Below, one piece after another: positions 1 through 11,469 of a stretch of DNA of 64,000 bases (positions are counted from its first letter, which is position 1; each line of letters begins with the position of its first letter). The DNA is from Myotis daubentonii (taxonomy: Eukaryota > Chordata > Mammalia > Chiroptera > Vespertilionidae). The stretch lies in NCBI RefSeq assembly GCF_963259705.1, contig NC_081861.1, forward strand, positions 65,763,623 through 65,827,622. The letters are read 5' to 3'. Below the pieces are notes generated by a model that saw nothing but the letters and a program-made list of their open reading frames with translations, was not told the origin of the DNA and did no database searches. A program made the position numbers and the translations under genes.

Positions 1-334
1 ATATTTATTAAGAATTACAAAAGTAACTAATAAAAGAAATACAAATACTACAACTATCAAGAAATGAGAGTAGTGCTATTAATCTAAATCTCTATTTTTT
101 TATGGCATGGAGCCAACAGATAGTGTCAAAGAATAATTATGTGTACGTACTTAGAATGTGGAGATAGCTACCAAAAGAAATAAAAACAGATTGATTAAAA
201 ACAGTTTCCTTTGGGGAGTGAGAATGGAGATGTGAACTGATTTTCCATTAAAACCTATCTGTACTATATGTAATTTCGTAGCATGCATTTACCACTTTTC
301 TAAAATATATTGAAAAATAAAATGGATATGATAA

Positions 335-545
335 TAATGATAACTAGCATTTATTGGGCATGCACATAAGACAGATGCTTAGATATATTTAATATTTAAT
401 CCTTTTCAGTAATATTATGAGTTAGGTTCTATTATTATCTTTATTTATAGATCATGAAAGTGAAACTTAGAGAATATAGCTAAGAAGTGACATAGCCAGA
501 CTCAAGTCTGCAGAGCTTAAACTGTCAACAATTACATTATACTAC
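335..545 (-). repeat. MIR SINE, antisense
   Basis: Starts with a 'gcatttattgggcatgc' segment and continues through 'gaaagtgaaacttagaga' and 'gtgacatagccagactcaagtctg'. These match the reversed MIR order: TTTATTGAGC, then GAAACTGAGGC, then the CAGAGCCAGGATTC block. The copy is strongly diverged, as expected for this pre-placental SINE. Nothing else is seen in bases 1-334. Confidence 0.75.
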
Positions 546-582
546 TATCATGATGTATGTGCCAGTACCCAGATTTATCCAG

Positions 583-1072
583 TGTGGTAGGTAGAAGTTT
601 GGCCCCCTTATCTCTATCCCTTCATATTACTCCTGTAATTATGGTATATTTCATGCACAAGAGACTTTGAAGATGTTATTCAAATTACTAATCAGTTTAT
701 CTTAAAATAGGAAAATTATTTTGGATTACCCAAGTGAGCCCAATGCAATCACATAAGCCATTAAAAGCAGAAGGGGAAGTTAGAGATATTTAAAGAATGA
801 GAAAGATTCAATGTTTCATTACTGAATTGAAGAGGATGATGCCATGTGGAAAAAGTGAAAAGAAAATTAATTGTCAACAATCCATAAACTGGGAAGCTCT
901 AGATGTGAGCTGAAGCCCTGGCAAGCACCTTGATTTCAACATTCTGAGCCCTGAGGAGAGGATCCAGCCATGCCTGCTCAGTCGTCTGATTTATAGAACA
1001 GGGAGTTTAAATGAGAGTTGTTTTAAACTGCTAAATAGGCGGCTAATTTGTTATGGCACTGATAGGACACTA
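583..1072 (+). mobile_element. Ancient MaLR-type LTR (MLT1-like)
   Basis: The segment order matches the old ERVL-MaLR LTR: an AGAAGTTTGGCCCCC-like start, 'aagatgttattcaaattactaatcag', 'ggattacccaagtgagcccaatg', 'gatgccatgtgg', 'agcaccttgattt', 'gttttaaactgctaaatag' and 'atttgttatggcactgatagga'. Old and diverged; no coding content. The subfamily is uncertain. Confidence 0.6.
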
Positions 1073-1082
1073 TTGCAACTAG

Positions 1083-1699
1083 TTATCTTTTATTACAGTT
1101 TCAAAGCAAAACAAAGATGTAATAAGATATAAGCATTTATGTCATCCCTTTCACTCTTCAGCTCTTTGCTTTTGTGCTCACAATACTTTTAGACAGCAAG
1201 CCAAACTGTGATAAATTTACATAACTTTTTTGTTTACTTTATATTGTCTAAATTTTTGTCTACTGAGCCACACAAATTCTCAATCCCTTAAAATCATATG
1301 AAATAAAGCATTCCCAATCCTTTAGTATTTATTTCATGCTTACTATATTGGACATGTTTATTTGATGAGAGATTAATGATTTTACCTGGGAAAACTATTT
1401 TCCCTGGATAGCAATAATATCATCAACAAGAACTAACAGAAAGGAATGGGAATGACTTGAACTGAGTTGACAATTCAGTGAATTCAGTGTATATCAGTCA
1501 GTTTTTCTCTGCCAATAACTGAATAATGGAGAGTCCCTCAGGGAGTTGCAGAAGAATTTAGACAATGGAACAAATAAAAACTTAAACCAGTAAAAGATTT
1601 TCCTCAGGCTTGATGCCATAGTAAGTCTATAACATACCAATGATTAAGATTATGTTGTCATTAGAGAAACCAAGTTAGGAAGTACCATGGGATAGTGGT
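1083..1699. other. Unassigned AT-rich sequence
   Basis: No convincing ORF, RNA gene or recognisable repeat. Sequence is AT-rich with only short homopolymers. Confidence 0.5.
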
Positions 1700-2160
1700 G
1701 ATGCCAAAATTTCTGGTTTGGTCTGAGTTCGTTGTCTCACAAAATTGAAGAATGAGTTCATGGACAAAGATGATTAGCAGAAGCAAAGTTTATTGAGAGA
1801 AAGACAGACTCCCCCTAACATGAAGGGGACCCAAAGTGGGTTGCTAGTTAAGATTCTTTGTCTGGGGGGTAAATATATGTTTGGCTGGCTTCTGATTGGT
1901 TCTACCAAAGAAGTCTGATTTTAAAGCTCAAGTTCCCACTAGCGAGATAGAACTGGTTGAGGACTGCCACTTCAGGTCCAAGGTTGCCACCCAGCTGGGT
2001 TCAGTTCTAGGATACTTACTTTTTCTCTGCGTTGTTGCTGTTTTTGTGTGTTTGTTTGTTTGTTTGTTTGTTTGTTTCTTTTCTTTCTCAGAACAGATCA
2101 CAATAAGCAAGCTGCATTCTGCTTGAGTCTGCAATGCTCCACTCTACTCCCCCTCTACCC
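1700..2160 (-). mobile_element. Probable solo LTR, antisense
   Basis: Read on the minus strand, the block has a CCAAT box ('gaaccaatcag', near 1890-1900), a TATA-like 'catatattta' near 1870-1880 and an AATAAA signal (TTTATT on + near 1788-1793), at the spacing usual for an endogenous retroviral LTR. A U5-like tail follows down to about 1700. Exact ends and a target duplication could not be fixed, so the limits are approximate. A (TTTG)n run at 2042-2076 lies inside. Confidence 0.5.
2042..2076. repeat. (TTTG)n microsatellite
   Basis: About seven GTTT units in tandem. Confidence 0.9.
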
Positions 2161-3220
2161 ATTGTCCCATCCCTGACTGACTGTCCCTCTTCTATTTCCT
2201 CAGTAGAAATAAGAGAGTAGACTAATTCCATTCCAGAAGCTAGATGATTAGGGTTTAGTAACTGAACAAGGTTGGTAGAGAGAAACTTCCAGTCTAATCT
2301 GTGGTTAGATTAAGCTTCAATTAGAAAATATTCTGTAAAATAAATCCATTTGTGTATGATAGTCTGTAATTTATTTTTCTTTTGAAAAGATTCTGTTGTC
2401 TTAAATGGCAGATTGAAATACTGACTTTTATTTTTAATCTTGTAAATTTTAGTTTTAAAAGTTACACAATGTTTGCCGCAGGCATCTAATCATTCCCTGA
2501 TCCAAGGAGGCCCTCCAGTTCTCTCACACCCTTGGTGTCCCCAGGAAAAATGGGTAGGTATCATCTCACCTTTGCCATTGCTATAGGTGATGCCTCCTGT
2601 CATTGGCATTACTTCCTGGTGATGGTCACTGAAGAATCCACTATGGAAAGGCCAGCATGTGCTGAAAGAGCGCCTCTACAGCAGGGAGAAACCCTAACAC
2701 TCATATCTCAGCTACTCCTTACTAGTCCCAAAGTTTTTACAACATTGTGTGTAAACATATCACTTCTGCTTCTATTCCATCTTCCTACTTTCTGAATAAT
2801 CCAACATGAGTCTCTAAGGGGTTGGCCGGAGGAAAAATATCTAATTCTCTGTGCTGTGCTACAAACAACCCTCCTGCAGTACGCCTGCATCACAGGCAAC
2901 ATCTACCTGCCTCTGCTGCTTATCAGCCTCACTTCCCCCTAGAATTGTGCAATGAGCCTGTTACATACAAGACTTGTATTTTACTTGGTAGCTTTTGCTA
3001 CATGTGATGAAAATTATTAAAATTCTTGACAGCTTCCATGACCTAAAATTATTTCAAATACTATGCTGCTTTCGTCTAAAATGCATCATGGACAATATAC
3101 ATAGGGATGAGACCTCAATATCAATTTGGTATTTTTTTTAAACCAAAGTAATTATTACCGTATGCACAGTGAACTTTGAGAATAATGCTCTAAGTAAGAC
3201 AGTCTTCTGTAAATTGAAGG
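2161..3220. other. Unassigned sequence
   Basis: No gene or repeat recognised. The short ORFs here show no codon bias, family motif or initiation context and are taken as chance. Confidence 0.5.
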
Positions 3221-3224
3221 TCTT

Positions 3225-3350
3225 TTTAAAATTCAAATCCCAATTCAGTAGGTCCTGGATGAGAACTGATATTTTGCATTTCTAGCAACCTCCCTTATGA
3301 TGTTAATGCTGCTGGCCTATTGGCCCCACTTTAAGTGGTAAAAGCCTAAA
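3225..3350 (+). repeat. MER5-like hAT-Charlie fragment
   Basis: 'ttcagtaggtcctggatgag', 'gatattttgcatttctagcaa' and 'gatgttaatgctgctggcc' occur in the order of the MER5 3' half (CTGAATCAG..GTAGGTCTGGG..TTTGCATTTCTAACAA..GATGCTGATGCTGCTGG). Diverged ancient DNA transposon remnant. Confidence 0.6.
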
Positions 3351-3410
3351 GCATTATGTCATCAGTACTAATTGGCAGAATCTGGATTTCTGCTGTCCAC
3401 CATCCCCCCT

Positions 3411-3727
<317 letters not shown>

Positions 3728-5043
3728 AGCCTCCCTTGTGGTTGTGTCCATTTCCAACAGAATAATAGTATTAGAACTTTCATCCTTCCTTTCAATCTCT
3801 TCATGGATTATCCCAAGAAAGAAAGAGTAACTGATTTTATTGGTGAGATTGGAAATAGAATTCACACACACTTGCCAACACTAAGATTCATTTGTCTTTG
3901 TTATTTGGAGTAGTCTAGCCTTGGGAACTGAGATTCTTATGCATGTGATAAGGGCTTGTGGTTTCTGGCATCAGTGAAGATACCTTTAATTCTGGCAGGA
4001 AGCCTGATTCTGGCCTCAACTGCATTCTCACAAACTGTTTAACCAGCCGTTGTTTATTTAACAATTTGATATGCCAACTAACTCTTATTTTTATGTTTCT
4101 CAATTACTTGCCTGTTTTGAATATGCAAAACATAGAAAAATACAGGCACTTTTTTTTGGTATATGAACATGAAAAAAAGAAAATATAAATAAATAGCAAG
4201 GAAGAACAAAGTGGTGTTGAGTGAAGCACATTTGTATGTGTGTACACATTTGTATTTTCCTGGTAATCTGTTAAAAATTGAAGTAATGCTTTAGCTCCAT
4301 CTGTTTGATTTTCATTTCTTTCCTTTTGTTAATGCTTTCAAAACTATTGATGTTCCCTTTTGTTTTCATTTTTTTGTTTTTAGTTAGCTTGTGCTTAGAG
4401 TATAATAGTATTTGTAGAGAAAAATTTATGGATTTGAGTACTACATAATTCAGTTGCTTTTGCAAAAAATTGTTTCACAACTTTTCTCCTACCCTTGACT
4501 AAGTCACAAATAAGGGTCTTGAGTCAAAATCAGATCATGCTCATTGAAAATTCCTCACCATTTCAGAAAAGCGAAACATGCAGTGCATGGTTTATGCCCT
4601 GGCATCATTTTATTATGTCCTATAAAACACACCATTTAGTTAAGTTACTTATATTCTAAATTTTGCTCCCCCTAGAGATAATTTCTGAGATCTACTAGGC
4701 CTTTATTATATGTGTGCTTTAAAAATGAAACAAATACAAAAGTAGAAACTAGGAACAGTTACTTAAGTGAGATTTTTCTTCAGGAAAAATACTGTGATTG
4801 AATTCCATGAATAGAATGGATATTTTCTATATGTAGCAAAAGTTTCTTACCTGGAATTCCAAAAGGGAATCTTAAAATACCGGACTACCACTTAATGAGT
4901 AGCCTGAAATTTAGGAATCCATTAAAGTCATTTTCTGTCAACTAGACCAAGTTCCTCATGTGCTCCTTAAATAGTTCTCTGATTGTTTGCATGAGATTCA
5001 CGTCAGGAATCTTTATTCCTGACTGTAAAAAGGATTGTACGGC
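3728..5043. other. Unassigned AT-rich sequence
   Basis: No gene, RNA or repeat recognised; low GC with scattered short runs of A and T. Confidence 0.5.
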
Positions 5044-5055
5044 CGGCTGATTCTT

Positions 5056-5266
5056 TTTTTTTTTCTTTTAATATATTTTGTTGATTTCTTAGAGAGAGGA
5101 AGGGGGAGGGATAGAGAATTAGAAACATCGATCAGCTGCCTCCTGCACACTCCCTGCTGAGTATGTCTGCAACCAAGGTACATGCCCTTGACCAGAATCA
5201 AACCTGGGACCTTTGATTCCGCAGGCCAACACTCCATCCATTGAGCCAAACCAGTTAGGGCTCGCA
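5056..5266 (-). mobile_element. VES SINE, antisense
   Basis: Complete antisense VES: T-rich tail, 'gatcagctgcctcctgcacac', 'catgcccttgaccagaatc' and 'tgagccaaaccagttaggg'. It is flanked by a target duplication, GGCTGATTCTT at 5045-5055 and GGCTGGTTCTT at 5267-5277 (one mismatch), which fixes both ends. Confidence 0.93.
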
Positions 5267-5277
5267 GGCTGGTTCTT

Positions 5278-5944
5278 AAGGGCAAGGACATTGCTGCAGA
5301 AGAATGATTCTCCTGGGAAGTTCACTGAGGTGCTACCACTGCAGGAGTTTGACAGCAGGCAGATTAAGTGTAAAACTAAAACACTATCAGGTACTGAGTA
5401 AGAAATTGTTTAAAGAGGTCTCATCTCATTTAAGCCTGCAATTTGTGTTTGGTTGAATTAGAGCAAAATATGGCATCTTCTTCAACAACTCCACCCCCTA
5501 AATTCAAAGCGTGAATATATGCCTTGTTCTTACTCCTATAATTTCCACATAGAATCTTGCTTTTTCTTGAAATGTAGCGCACAATTTGAATGCAATTGTA
5601 TTTAGAACTTGTGAATATTTTCTAGCCCATTTGTCTTATAATTAACTCTCCCCCCCATAATAATCACAAAGGTGCTTTTGTAAAGGTGCGTTAAGCCCAC
5701 CACTCACCCCCCCACCCCCCGCAACCACTGCTAATTGCCTAACATCATAGTTATGGAAAAGTCTGCCTGTGTTTTAAGGGGGCTTATAATGAAAACCTAT
5801 TTTACTACTAGCTAAAAACTAAGAGTTTAATATACTTGCACTTATATGTTAGGATAAATAATATTTGTTTAAAATGTTGTTCTTAAGGGTGGGGAAAAAA
5901 GGAGACATATGTAATACCCTTTGTAATACATTAAGCAATAAAAA
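5278..5944. other. Unassigned sequence
   Basis: No gene or repeat recognised. Contains C-rich runs near 5650 and 5707-5720. Confidence 0.5.
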
Positions 5945-5956
5945 AATGTTGTTCTT

Positions 5957-6266
5957 GTTTTTTCTTTATTGATTATTACATATGTGTCCTTATCCCCCCA
6001 TTCCCCCCCCCCAACTCATGCCCTCACCTCCCTGGTGTCTGTGTCCATTGGTTAGGCTTATATGCATGCATACAAGTCCTTTGGTTGATCTCTCCACCTT
6101 ACCCCCACCTTCCCCTACCTTCCCTCTGAGGTTTGATGGTCTGATTGATGCTTCTCTGTCTCTGGATCTATTTTTGTTCATCAGTTTATGTTGTTCATTA
6201 TATTCCACAAATGAGTGAGATCATGTGATATTAATCTTTCTCTGACTGGTTTATATCACTTAGCAT
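5957..6266 (-). mobile_element. 5'-truncated L1, 3' end only, antisense
   Basis: Read on the minus strand this is the last part of the bat L1 3' UTR. Shared marks with the other L1 copies here are 'gcttatatgcatgcatacaag', 'gtttgatggtctga' and 'gagtgagatcatgtg'. The target duplication AATGTTGTTCTT (5945-5956 and 6267-6278) is exact, so this is a complete 5'-truncated insertion of about 310 bp. Confidence 0.9.
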
Positions 6267-6278
6267 AATGTTGTTCTT

Positions 6279-6660
6279 TCTTATAGTACAAGAGAGAGTG
6301 GCTGGTGCAGTAAGGGGTAATGAAGAAAATCTGCCTCCTTCATAATACTGAGAAATGCTTCTTAAGCTCCATAAGAGGAAACAGTAAGAGTCCATCTTTC
6401 TTATGTGGTTTTTCTGATTTAGACTGATAGCTACTTTTAAAATAGGTGGCCCTTCAATCTTTCATTTTACCTCCCATTTAGACTTAGAATCAAATGAGAC
6501 TCAAATAATTTCCCCATAAACCACAAAATATTTTTGTGCTTTATGTTAAAAACCAACCATTGTTTTCTCTAGAGTTTTGTTTTTTTTAGATCAGTGATTT
6601 AACTCTTTCCCTTTAATAGGTGAATAGAAAGAATAATTCTTCACATATATATAATATATG
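6279..6660. other. Unassigned sequence
   Basis: No gene or repeat recognised between the L1 insertion and the solo LTR. Confidence 0.5.
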
Positions 6661-6665
6661 CCTCT

Positions 6666-7092
6666 TGAAAGGGCGAGGGCTACGCCCTCCATCTTGCCCC
6701 AAATCCTCCATTTTGGGGCAGCCATGTGCTCGGCAAGGCTTCTTCCCAGAAGCCCAAGCCTCTGCTAGCCACACCCAGGACTTCTTTAAACTAACCAATG
6801 ACAATCAAGGGACATGCATGCCATAGATATGACCACATCCTGTGTAACGAGACACCAACTTGCGCTTGACCAATCAGCAGGGCCCACAGTCCCCTCTCCT
6901 CCCCTTACTGCACCCCCCTATAAAACTCCTCTTCCCACCGGGCTAGCCCTCTCTTTGCCACTTGCCGCTAAGTTGGTAAGGAGGGTAGGGGAGCCAAACC
7001 CGAGTTTGAAATAAAGACTCTTATGCTTTTGCATCCTATATGGCTGGCTCCCTGGTGTGGTCTCTTGGGGATCCTGAAATCTGGGCATAACA
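6666..7092 (+). mobile_element. Solo LTR, family A (endogenous retrovirus)
   Basis: A 427-bp element beginning TG and ending CA, flanked by an exact 5-bp duplication, CCTCT (6661-6665 and 7093-7097). It carries a CCAAT motif near 6868, a TATA box (TATAAAA, about 6919) and an AATAAA signal at 7010-7015, in LTR order. There is no internal retroviral sequence on either side, so the provirus was lost by recombination between LTRs. No coding potential. Confidence 0.9.
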
Positions 7093-7097
7093 CCTCT

Positions 7098-7339
7098 CTG
7101 ACAAGATTTCCCTAACTTTGCTCTGAGAGCTAATAATACGTGTTTCTCAAAAAGGAAAAACATTGCATAACAAAGTTAGACAGTTCTTTAGCACAGAACT
7201 TCTTACAGCATGTAGAGGGCTAGTGAGTATTTTGAGGAGAGCCATGGAACGTGACATGCAATTCCTCCTCCCTTTTTTTTCTTGGAAGATATGTTAATAT
7301 TTCTCACGTATTAATGTACCAGGTACAGTCTGCTCATTA
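7098..7339. other. Spacer between two solo LTRs
   Basis: No recognisable feature. Confidence 0.5.
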
Positions 7340-7343
7340 CTAA

Positions 7344-7958
7344 TGTGGACGAAAGGGGCCACATGCTGACCTGACAAGCTCAGAGGAAGCCTGCATAGCA
7401 GTTTTGCAGACTTAGAGACCTAAAGTAACCACAAAGGATGGTCTGAAATTAAACTTTAACTAAAAGCACTTATGGTGGGCAGTTACATCCTAAGCCAGTA
7501 TCTTCACTGATAAGGTCAACTGAACCCATCTGTCTTTTTGCATCTATGATAACATACCTTTGAAATGTCTGGGTAACTTGTGACTTCCCTGTATCTGGAG
7601 CCTTTGGGGCATGGCCAGGTGTGCTGGGCCCAGGACAGATGCCGCAGATTCTTTCATTTGACATGTTAATTGTTCCTGCACCCACCTAAGTATGTGTCCA
7701 TCATTTTACTTTTTATCCAATCCCAGGGGTTTCCCTGCTTTGCTTTATCCTTCCTCCTTAATCTGTCACCAATGAATTTCATGTAACCCTCTTATGTCCC
7801 TCCTGTGATTGCAATGTATAAATACAGATGTAACCCTGCCATTCCTCCGAGCACTATCTCAATTCGTTGAGGTTCTGCATCCTGGCATATGTCGACAGTT
7901 TGGCTCAAATAAACTCACAAAAGTTCTTTACAGGTTTCAATGGTTTTTTACGTTAACA
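7344..7958 (+). mobile_element. Solo LTR, family B, copy 1
   Basis: A 615-bp element from TGTGGACG to TTAACA, flanked by an exact 4-bp duplication CTAA (7340-7343 and 7959-7962), the size usual for gamma/class I retroviruses. TATA box (TATAAATA) near 7818 and AATAAA near 7908. The same family is present at 16428-17023. Relative to that copy it has about 32 extra bases after 'aatgaatttcatgta' and lacks about 16 bases near 7530. No internal viral genes are seen. Confidence 0.92.
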
Positions 7959-7962
7959 CTAA

Positions 7963-8860
7963 CAAGGAATGAAAACAATGTGTCTTCTCTTACTTCATTT
8001 AATTTTGTGGGGTTTTTCGTTTTTGGTTTTGGTTTTTGGTTTGTCTTCTGATTTTGGTATGAAGTATTTGGAGATCTAAAGTAACTTAGGAGATATCTAA
8101 TTAAATAAAATCTAGAGGTAGCATTAATGCCCATTTTGTTTTTGTTTTGCTTAAGCACCACTAGTTTATCTCCACACTTAATTATTTTACATTATAAAAT
8201 TATCTTTAAAATTTTGGGGACATGTCTAGGACATATGCAGAGTAACAGTAAATCTATAAAATTTGACTATTAGTTTCATGTAGTACAACTATATAAGAAT
8301 CATAACTTGAAAAATTACTCAGTTTTACATAGAACCTAAAATCAAATAGACTAATAATTGTGCCACAAGGATGAGGTGATAGCATGGTGGATTAATTAGA
8401 CTCACTATTTAGGCAACTTGTTTCCTTAGTTTGGCCTTATTGTGGAACTTTCTTTGATAGTCTTTTTGCATTCTCTCTTCCTTATATCTCCATCCAGAGG
8501 AGTTCATTTTGAATAATTGCTGCTTCTGCCTGCAATTTCTTTTATGTGCTTACTTATGCTCATTTGAGTCTTTAAACATCTAGGAGAGATAATTTTTAAA
8601 ATCCTATAATCATTTGGTTGTATTGCAGTACTCCAAGTTACCTAATCTCATTCACAGTATACAGAATGGTGCTTGATGAGAGAAATATGAAATACTTTAT
8701 AAGTCAAATTGCCTAAACTTTTTCTATTGATATCCTTCCTTTGGTGATAGTAATTTAATTTCTTTTTCTTGTTCACCTAAGTGCATGTTGCTTTTATAAA
8801 ACCCATTCTAAGCATTATGTGTTACCTAAGATGTTGTAAAAAAATATTTCACAATGTTAC
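7963..8860. other. Unassigned AT-rich sequence
   Basis: No gene or repeat recognised apart from a TTTTGG-rich stretch near 8010-8045. Confidence 0.5.
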
Positions 8861-8861
8861 A

Positions 8862-9420
8862 TCTTATGAAGAGTCAATATCTGAAATATATAAGGAACTC
8901 ATACAACAACAAAAATAAGACAAACAATCCAATTTAAAATGGGTAAAGTGCCTAAATAAACACTTCTCCAAACTGAACATACAGATGGCCAAGAGGCATA
9001 TGAAAAAATGCTCAAAGTCACTGATCATCAGACAGATGCAAATTAAAATGACAATGAGGTATATGCTCACACCTGTCAGAAAGGCTACCATCAAGAAATC
9101 AATCAATGACAAGTGCTGGCGAGGATGTGGAGAAAAGAGAACCCAAGTACATTGCTGGTGGGAATGCAGACTGGCGCAGCCACAGTGAAAAACAGTATGG
9201 AGTTTCCTCAAAAATTAAAAATGGAGCTCCCATTTGACCCAGTAATCCCACTTCTAGGAATATATCCTAAGAAACCCAAAACACTCATCAGAAAGAACAT
9301 ATGCACCCCTATGTTCATAGCAGCACAATTTAGAATAGCAAAGATTTGGTAATAGCCTAAGTACCCATCAACAGATGAGTGGATAAAAAAACTGTGGTAT
9401 ATTTACACAGTGGAATACTA
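8862..9420 (+). mobile_element. L1 ORF2 3' end, left part (split by Helitrons)
   Basis: Decayed sense L1 coding for the C-terminal end of ORF2. The Cys-rich motif survives as '[18 protein letters not shown]', followed by the segment containing '[15 protein letters not shown]'. Frameshifts and stops break the frame. The sequence stops at 'ggaatacta' and resumes at 10708, where L1 continues, so the Helitron array inserted between A and T inside it. Confidence 0.92.
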
Positions 9421-9863
9421 TCTATACTAATAAAAGGGTAATATGCTAATTAGACCTGGAGACCTTCCAGACATCCTTTCAGAAAAAACCATGGTGGCGG
9501 GGCTGAGCCAGACGCAGTTAGGGGAGATCAGACCAGGAGGGGAGGTGATCACCCCCTGTTGGGGGTGATCAGGCCAGTGGGGGGCAGTTGGGGGCGAGCA
9601 GGCTGGCAGGGGAGCAGTTGGGGGTGAGCAAGCTGGCAGGGGAGCAGTTGGGGGTGAGCAGGCTGCAGGTGAGGGCAGTTGGGGGTGAGCAGGCTGGCAA
9701 GCAGAGTGGTTAGGAGCGATCAGGCAGGCAGGTGAGTGCTTAGGAGCCAGCGGTCCTGGATTGAGAAAGCGATGTCCCCTGAGGGATCCCAGATTGGAGA
9801 GGGTACAGGCTGGGCTGAGGGACACCTCCCCCCATGCACTAATTTTGTGTACCGGGCCACTAG
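9421..9863 (+). mobile_element. Helitron, unit 1 of 3 in tandem
   Basis: Starts TCTATACTAATAAAAGG, with 'gtaatatgctaattagacc' just inside, and ends with a short hairpin (GCACTAATTTTGTG) and CTAG. The interior holds tandem repeats of about 35 bp ('gggggtgagcaggctggca'). It carries no Rep/helicase coding and is non-autonomous. Confidence 0.9.
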
Positions 9864-10316
9864 TCCTATATGATAAAGAGGTAATATGCAAATTAACCCT
9901 CATGCCCTCACAAGATGGCTGCCTATGACCAGGCCAGCAGGGGGTTAGTGAGGGACAACCAAACAACTGAACAGCAGGCTGCATGGGGCGACCAGGCTGG
10001 TGGGGGGGCTTTAAGGGGTAACCAGGCCTGCGGGGGGGCAGTTGAGGGCGACCAGGCAGGCAGGGGGGCAGTGAGGGGTGACTAGGCTGGTGGGAGGGGG
10101 AGTTGGGGGCGACCAGGCAAGCAGGCAGGTGAATGATTAGGAGCCAGCTGTCCAGAATTGTGAGAGGGATGTATGACTGCCAGTTTAGGCCAGATCCTGG
10201 GGAGTGGGTCTAAACTGGCAGTAGAACATCCCCCGAAGGGTCCTGGATTGGAGAGGGTGCAGGTTGGGCTGAGGGGACTTCCCTTCATGCACAAATTTTG
10301 TGTACTGGGCCTCTAG
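9864..10316 (+). mobile_element. Helitron, unit 2 of 3 in tandem
   Basis: Begins TCCTATATGATAAAGAGG immediately after the CTAG of unit 1 and ends with the hairpin and CTAG at 10313-10316. Interior is G-rich ('gaccaggcaggcagg'), non-coding. The long minus-strand ORFs over units 1-2 come from in-frame repeats. Confidence 0.9.
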
Positions 10317-10707
10317 TCTTTATAATAAAAGCCTAAGTGACCACTACAGTGGAATGACCAGAACAACTGGTTTCCATTATGCGCACTGACCACCAATGGG
10401 CAGATGCTCAATGCAGGAGTTGCCCCCTGGTGGTCAGCACTGCTCAGCCAGAAGCCAGGTTCACAGCTGGTGAGCAGAAGTGCTAAGGAGCAGCAGGCCA
10501 AGTGGTAAGGAGCAGAGAACAGGCAGGCGGTAAGGAATGAAGGTTCCCGGTCTGTGAGAGGGATGCCTGACTGCCAGCTTAAGGAGGATCAGGCATAAGC
10601 TGGAAGGCAGACATCCCCTGAGGGGTCCTGGACTGTGAAAGGGTGCAGGCCTGGCTGAGGGATCGCCCCCCCCTCCAGTGCACGAATTTCATGCACTGAG
10701 CCTCTAG
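10317..10707 (+). mobile_element. Helitron, unit 3 of 3 in tandem
   Basis: Starts TCTTTATAATAAAAGCC directly after unit 2 and ends GTGCACGAATTTCATGCAC...CTCTAG at 10707. Contains 'tgaccaccaatgggcagatg', a marker shared with the single Helitron at 33301-33617. Confidence 0.9.
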
Positions 10708-11096
10708 TGCATGAAATAAAAAGAACTCTTACAATTCGCAACAGCATGGATTGACCTGGAGAGTATTATGCTTAGTGAAATAAGCCAGTCAGAAAAAGAT
10801 AAGTATCACATGATCTCTCATATATGGAATCTAATGAACCAAATAAACTGATGAACAAAAATAGACCCAGAGACATAGAAGCATGAACAGACTGTTTAAC
10901 CTCAGAGGGGAGGCAGGGGAGGGTGGGTGGGTAGGAAGAGATCAACCATTGAATTTGCATGCATATATGCATAACCTGTGGACACAGACAATGAGGGATG
11001 AGGGCCTGGAATGGGGGAAGGTGGGACTGGGCTGGCATAGGTCAATGGGGGAAAACGGAGGACCTATGTAATACTTTCAACAATAAACATTTTTTT
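10708..11096 (+). mobile_element. L1 3' end, right part
   Basis: Continues the L1 of 8862-9420: 'agagtattatgcttagtgaaa', 'gaagcatgaacagactg' and 'gcatgcatatatgcata', ending at ATAAACATT plus an A-rich tail near 11096. Confidence 0.9.
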
Positions 11097-11469
11097 TAAA
11101 GCACTTGTTTAGTTTTGGGGGCGGGCGTCTCTCATGATACAGAACGCTTCCAACTCTCCCATAGAAAAATCCAAAGGGATATTGCTCTATCCACTACATA
11201 TTTTAATAGAAAGGAATAGTTAAGCATGATAGCAATATAGTAATGATCTAAATTGATCCAATATATATATAAAAAAACTAACTGTTTTTATGTTCCAACT
11301 GATCTCTTTCTAAATCAGGCATGAATATAAAGGGTTAATTACAAAATCCTAAAAACATTTTTCTTTCTAAAAACATTTCATGATTCCTTCAGGTAGAGTA
11401 AGCAAAACATTTTTGGTAAAGCAGAAGAATGATATGGGACTTACTGTAACAGATACCAAATCATATTAG
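11097..11469. other. Unassigned AT-rich sequence
   Basis: No gene or repeat recognised. Confidence 0.5.

Noticed and set aside
6666..7958. A provirus bounded by the LTRs at 6666 and 7344
   Set aside because: The two LTRs are unrelated families, each with its own target duplication, and only 250 bp apart without viral coding sequence.
9427..9984. 185-codon minus-strand Pro/Ser-rich ORF
   Set aside because: It spans two Helitrons and their junction, and its periodicity follows the DNA repeats.
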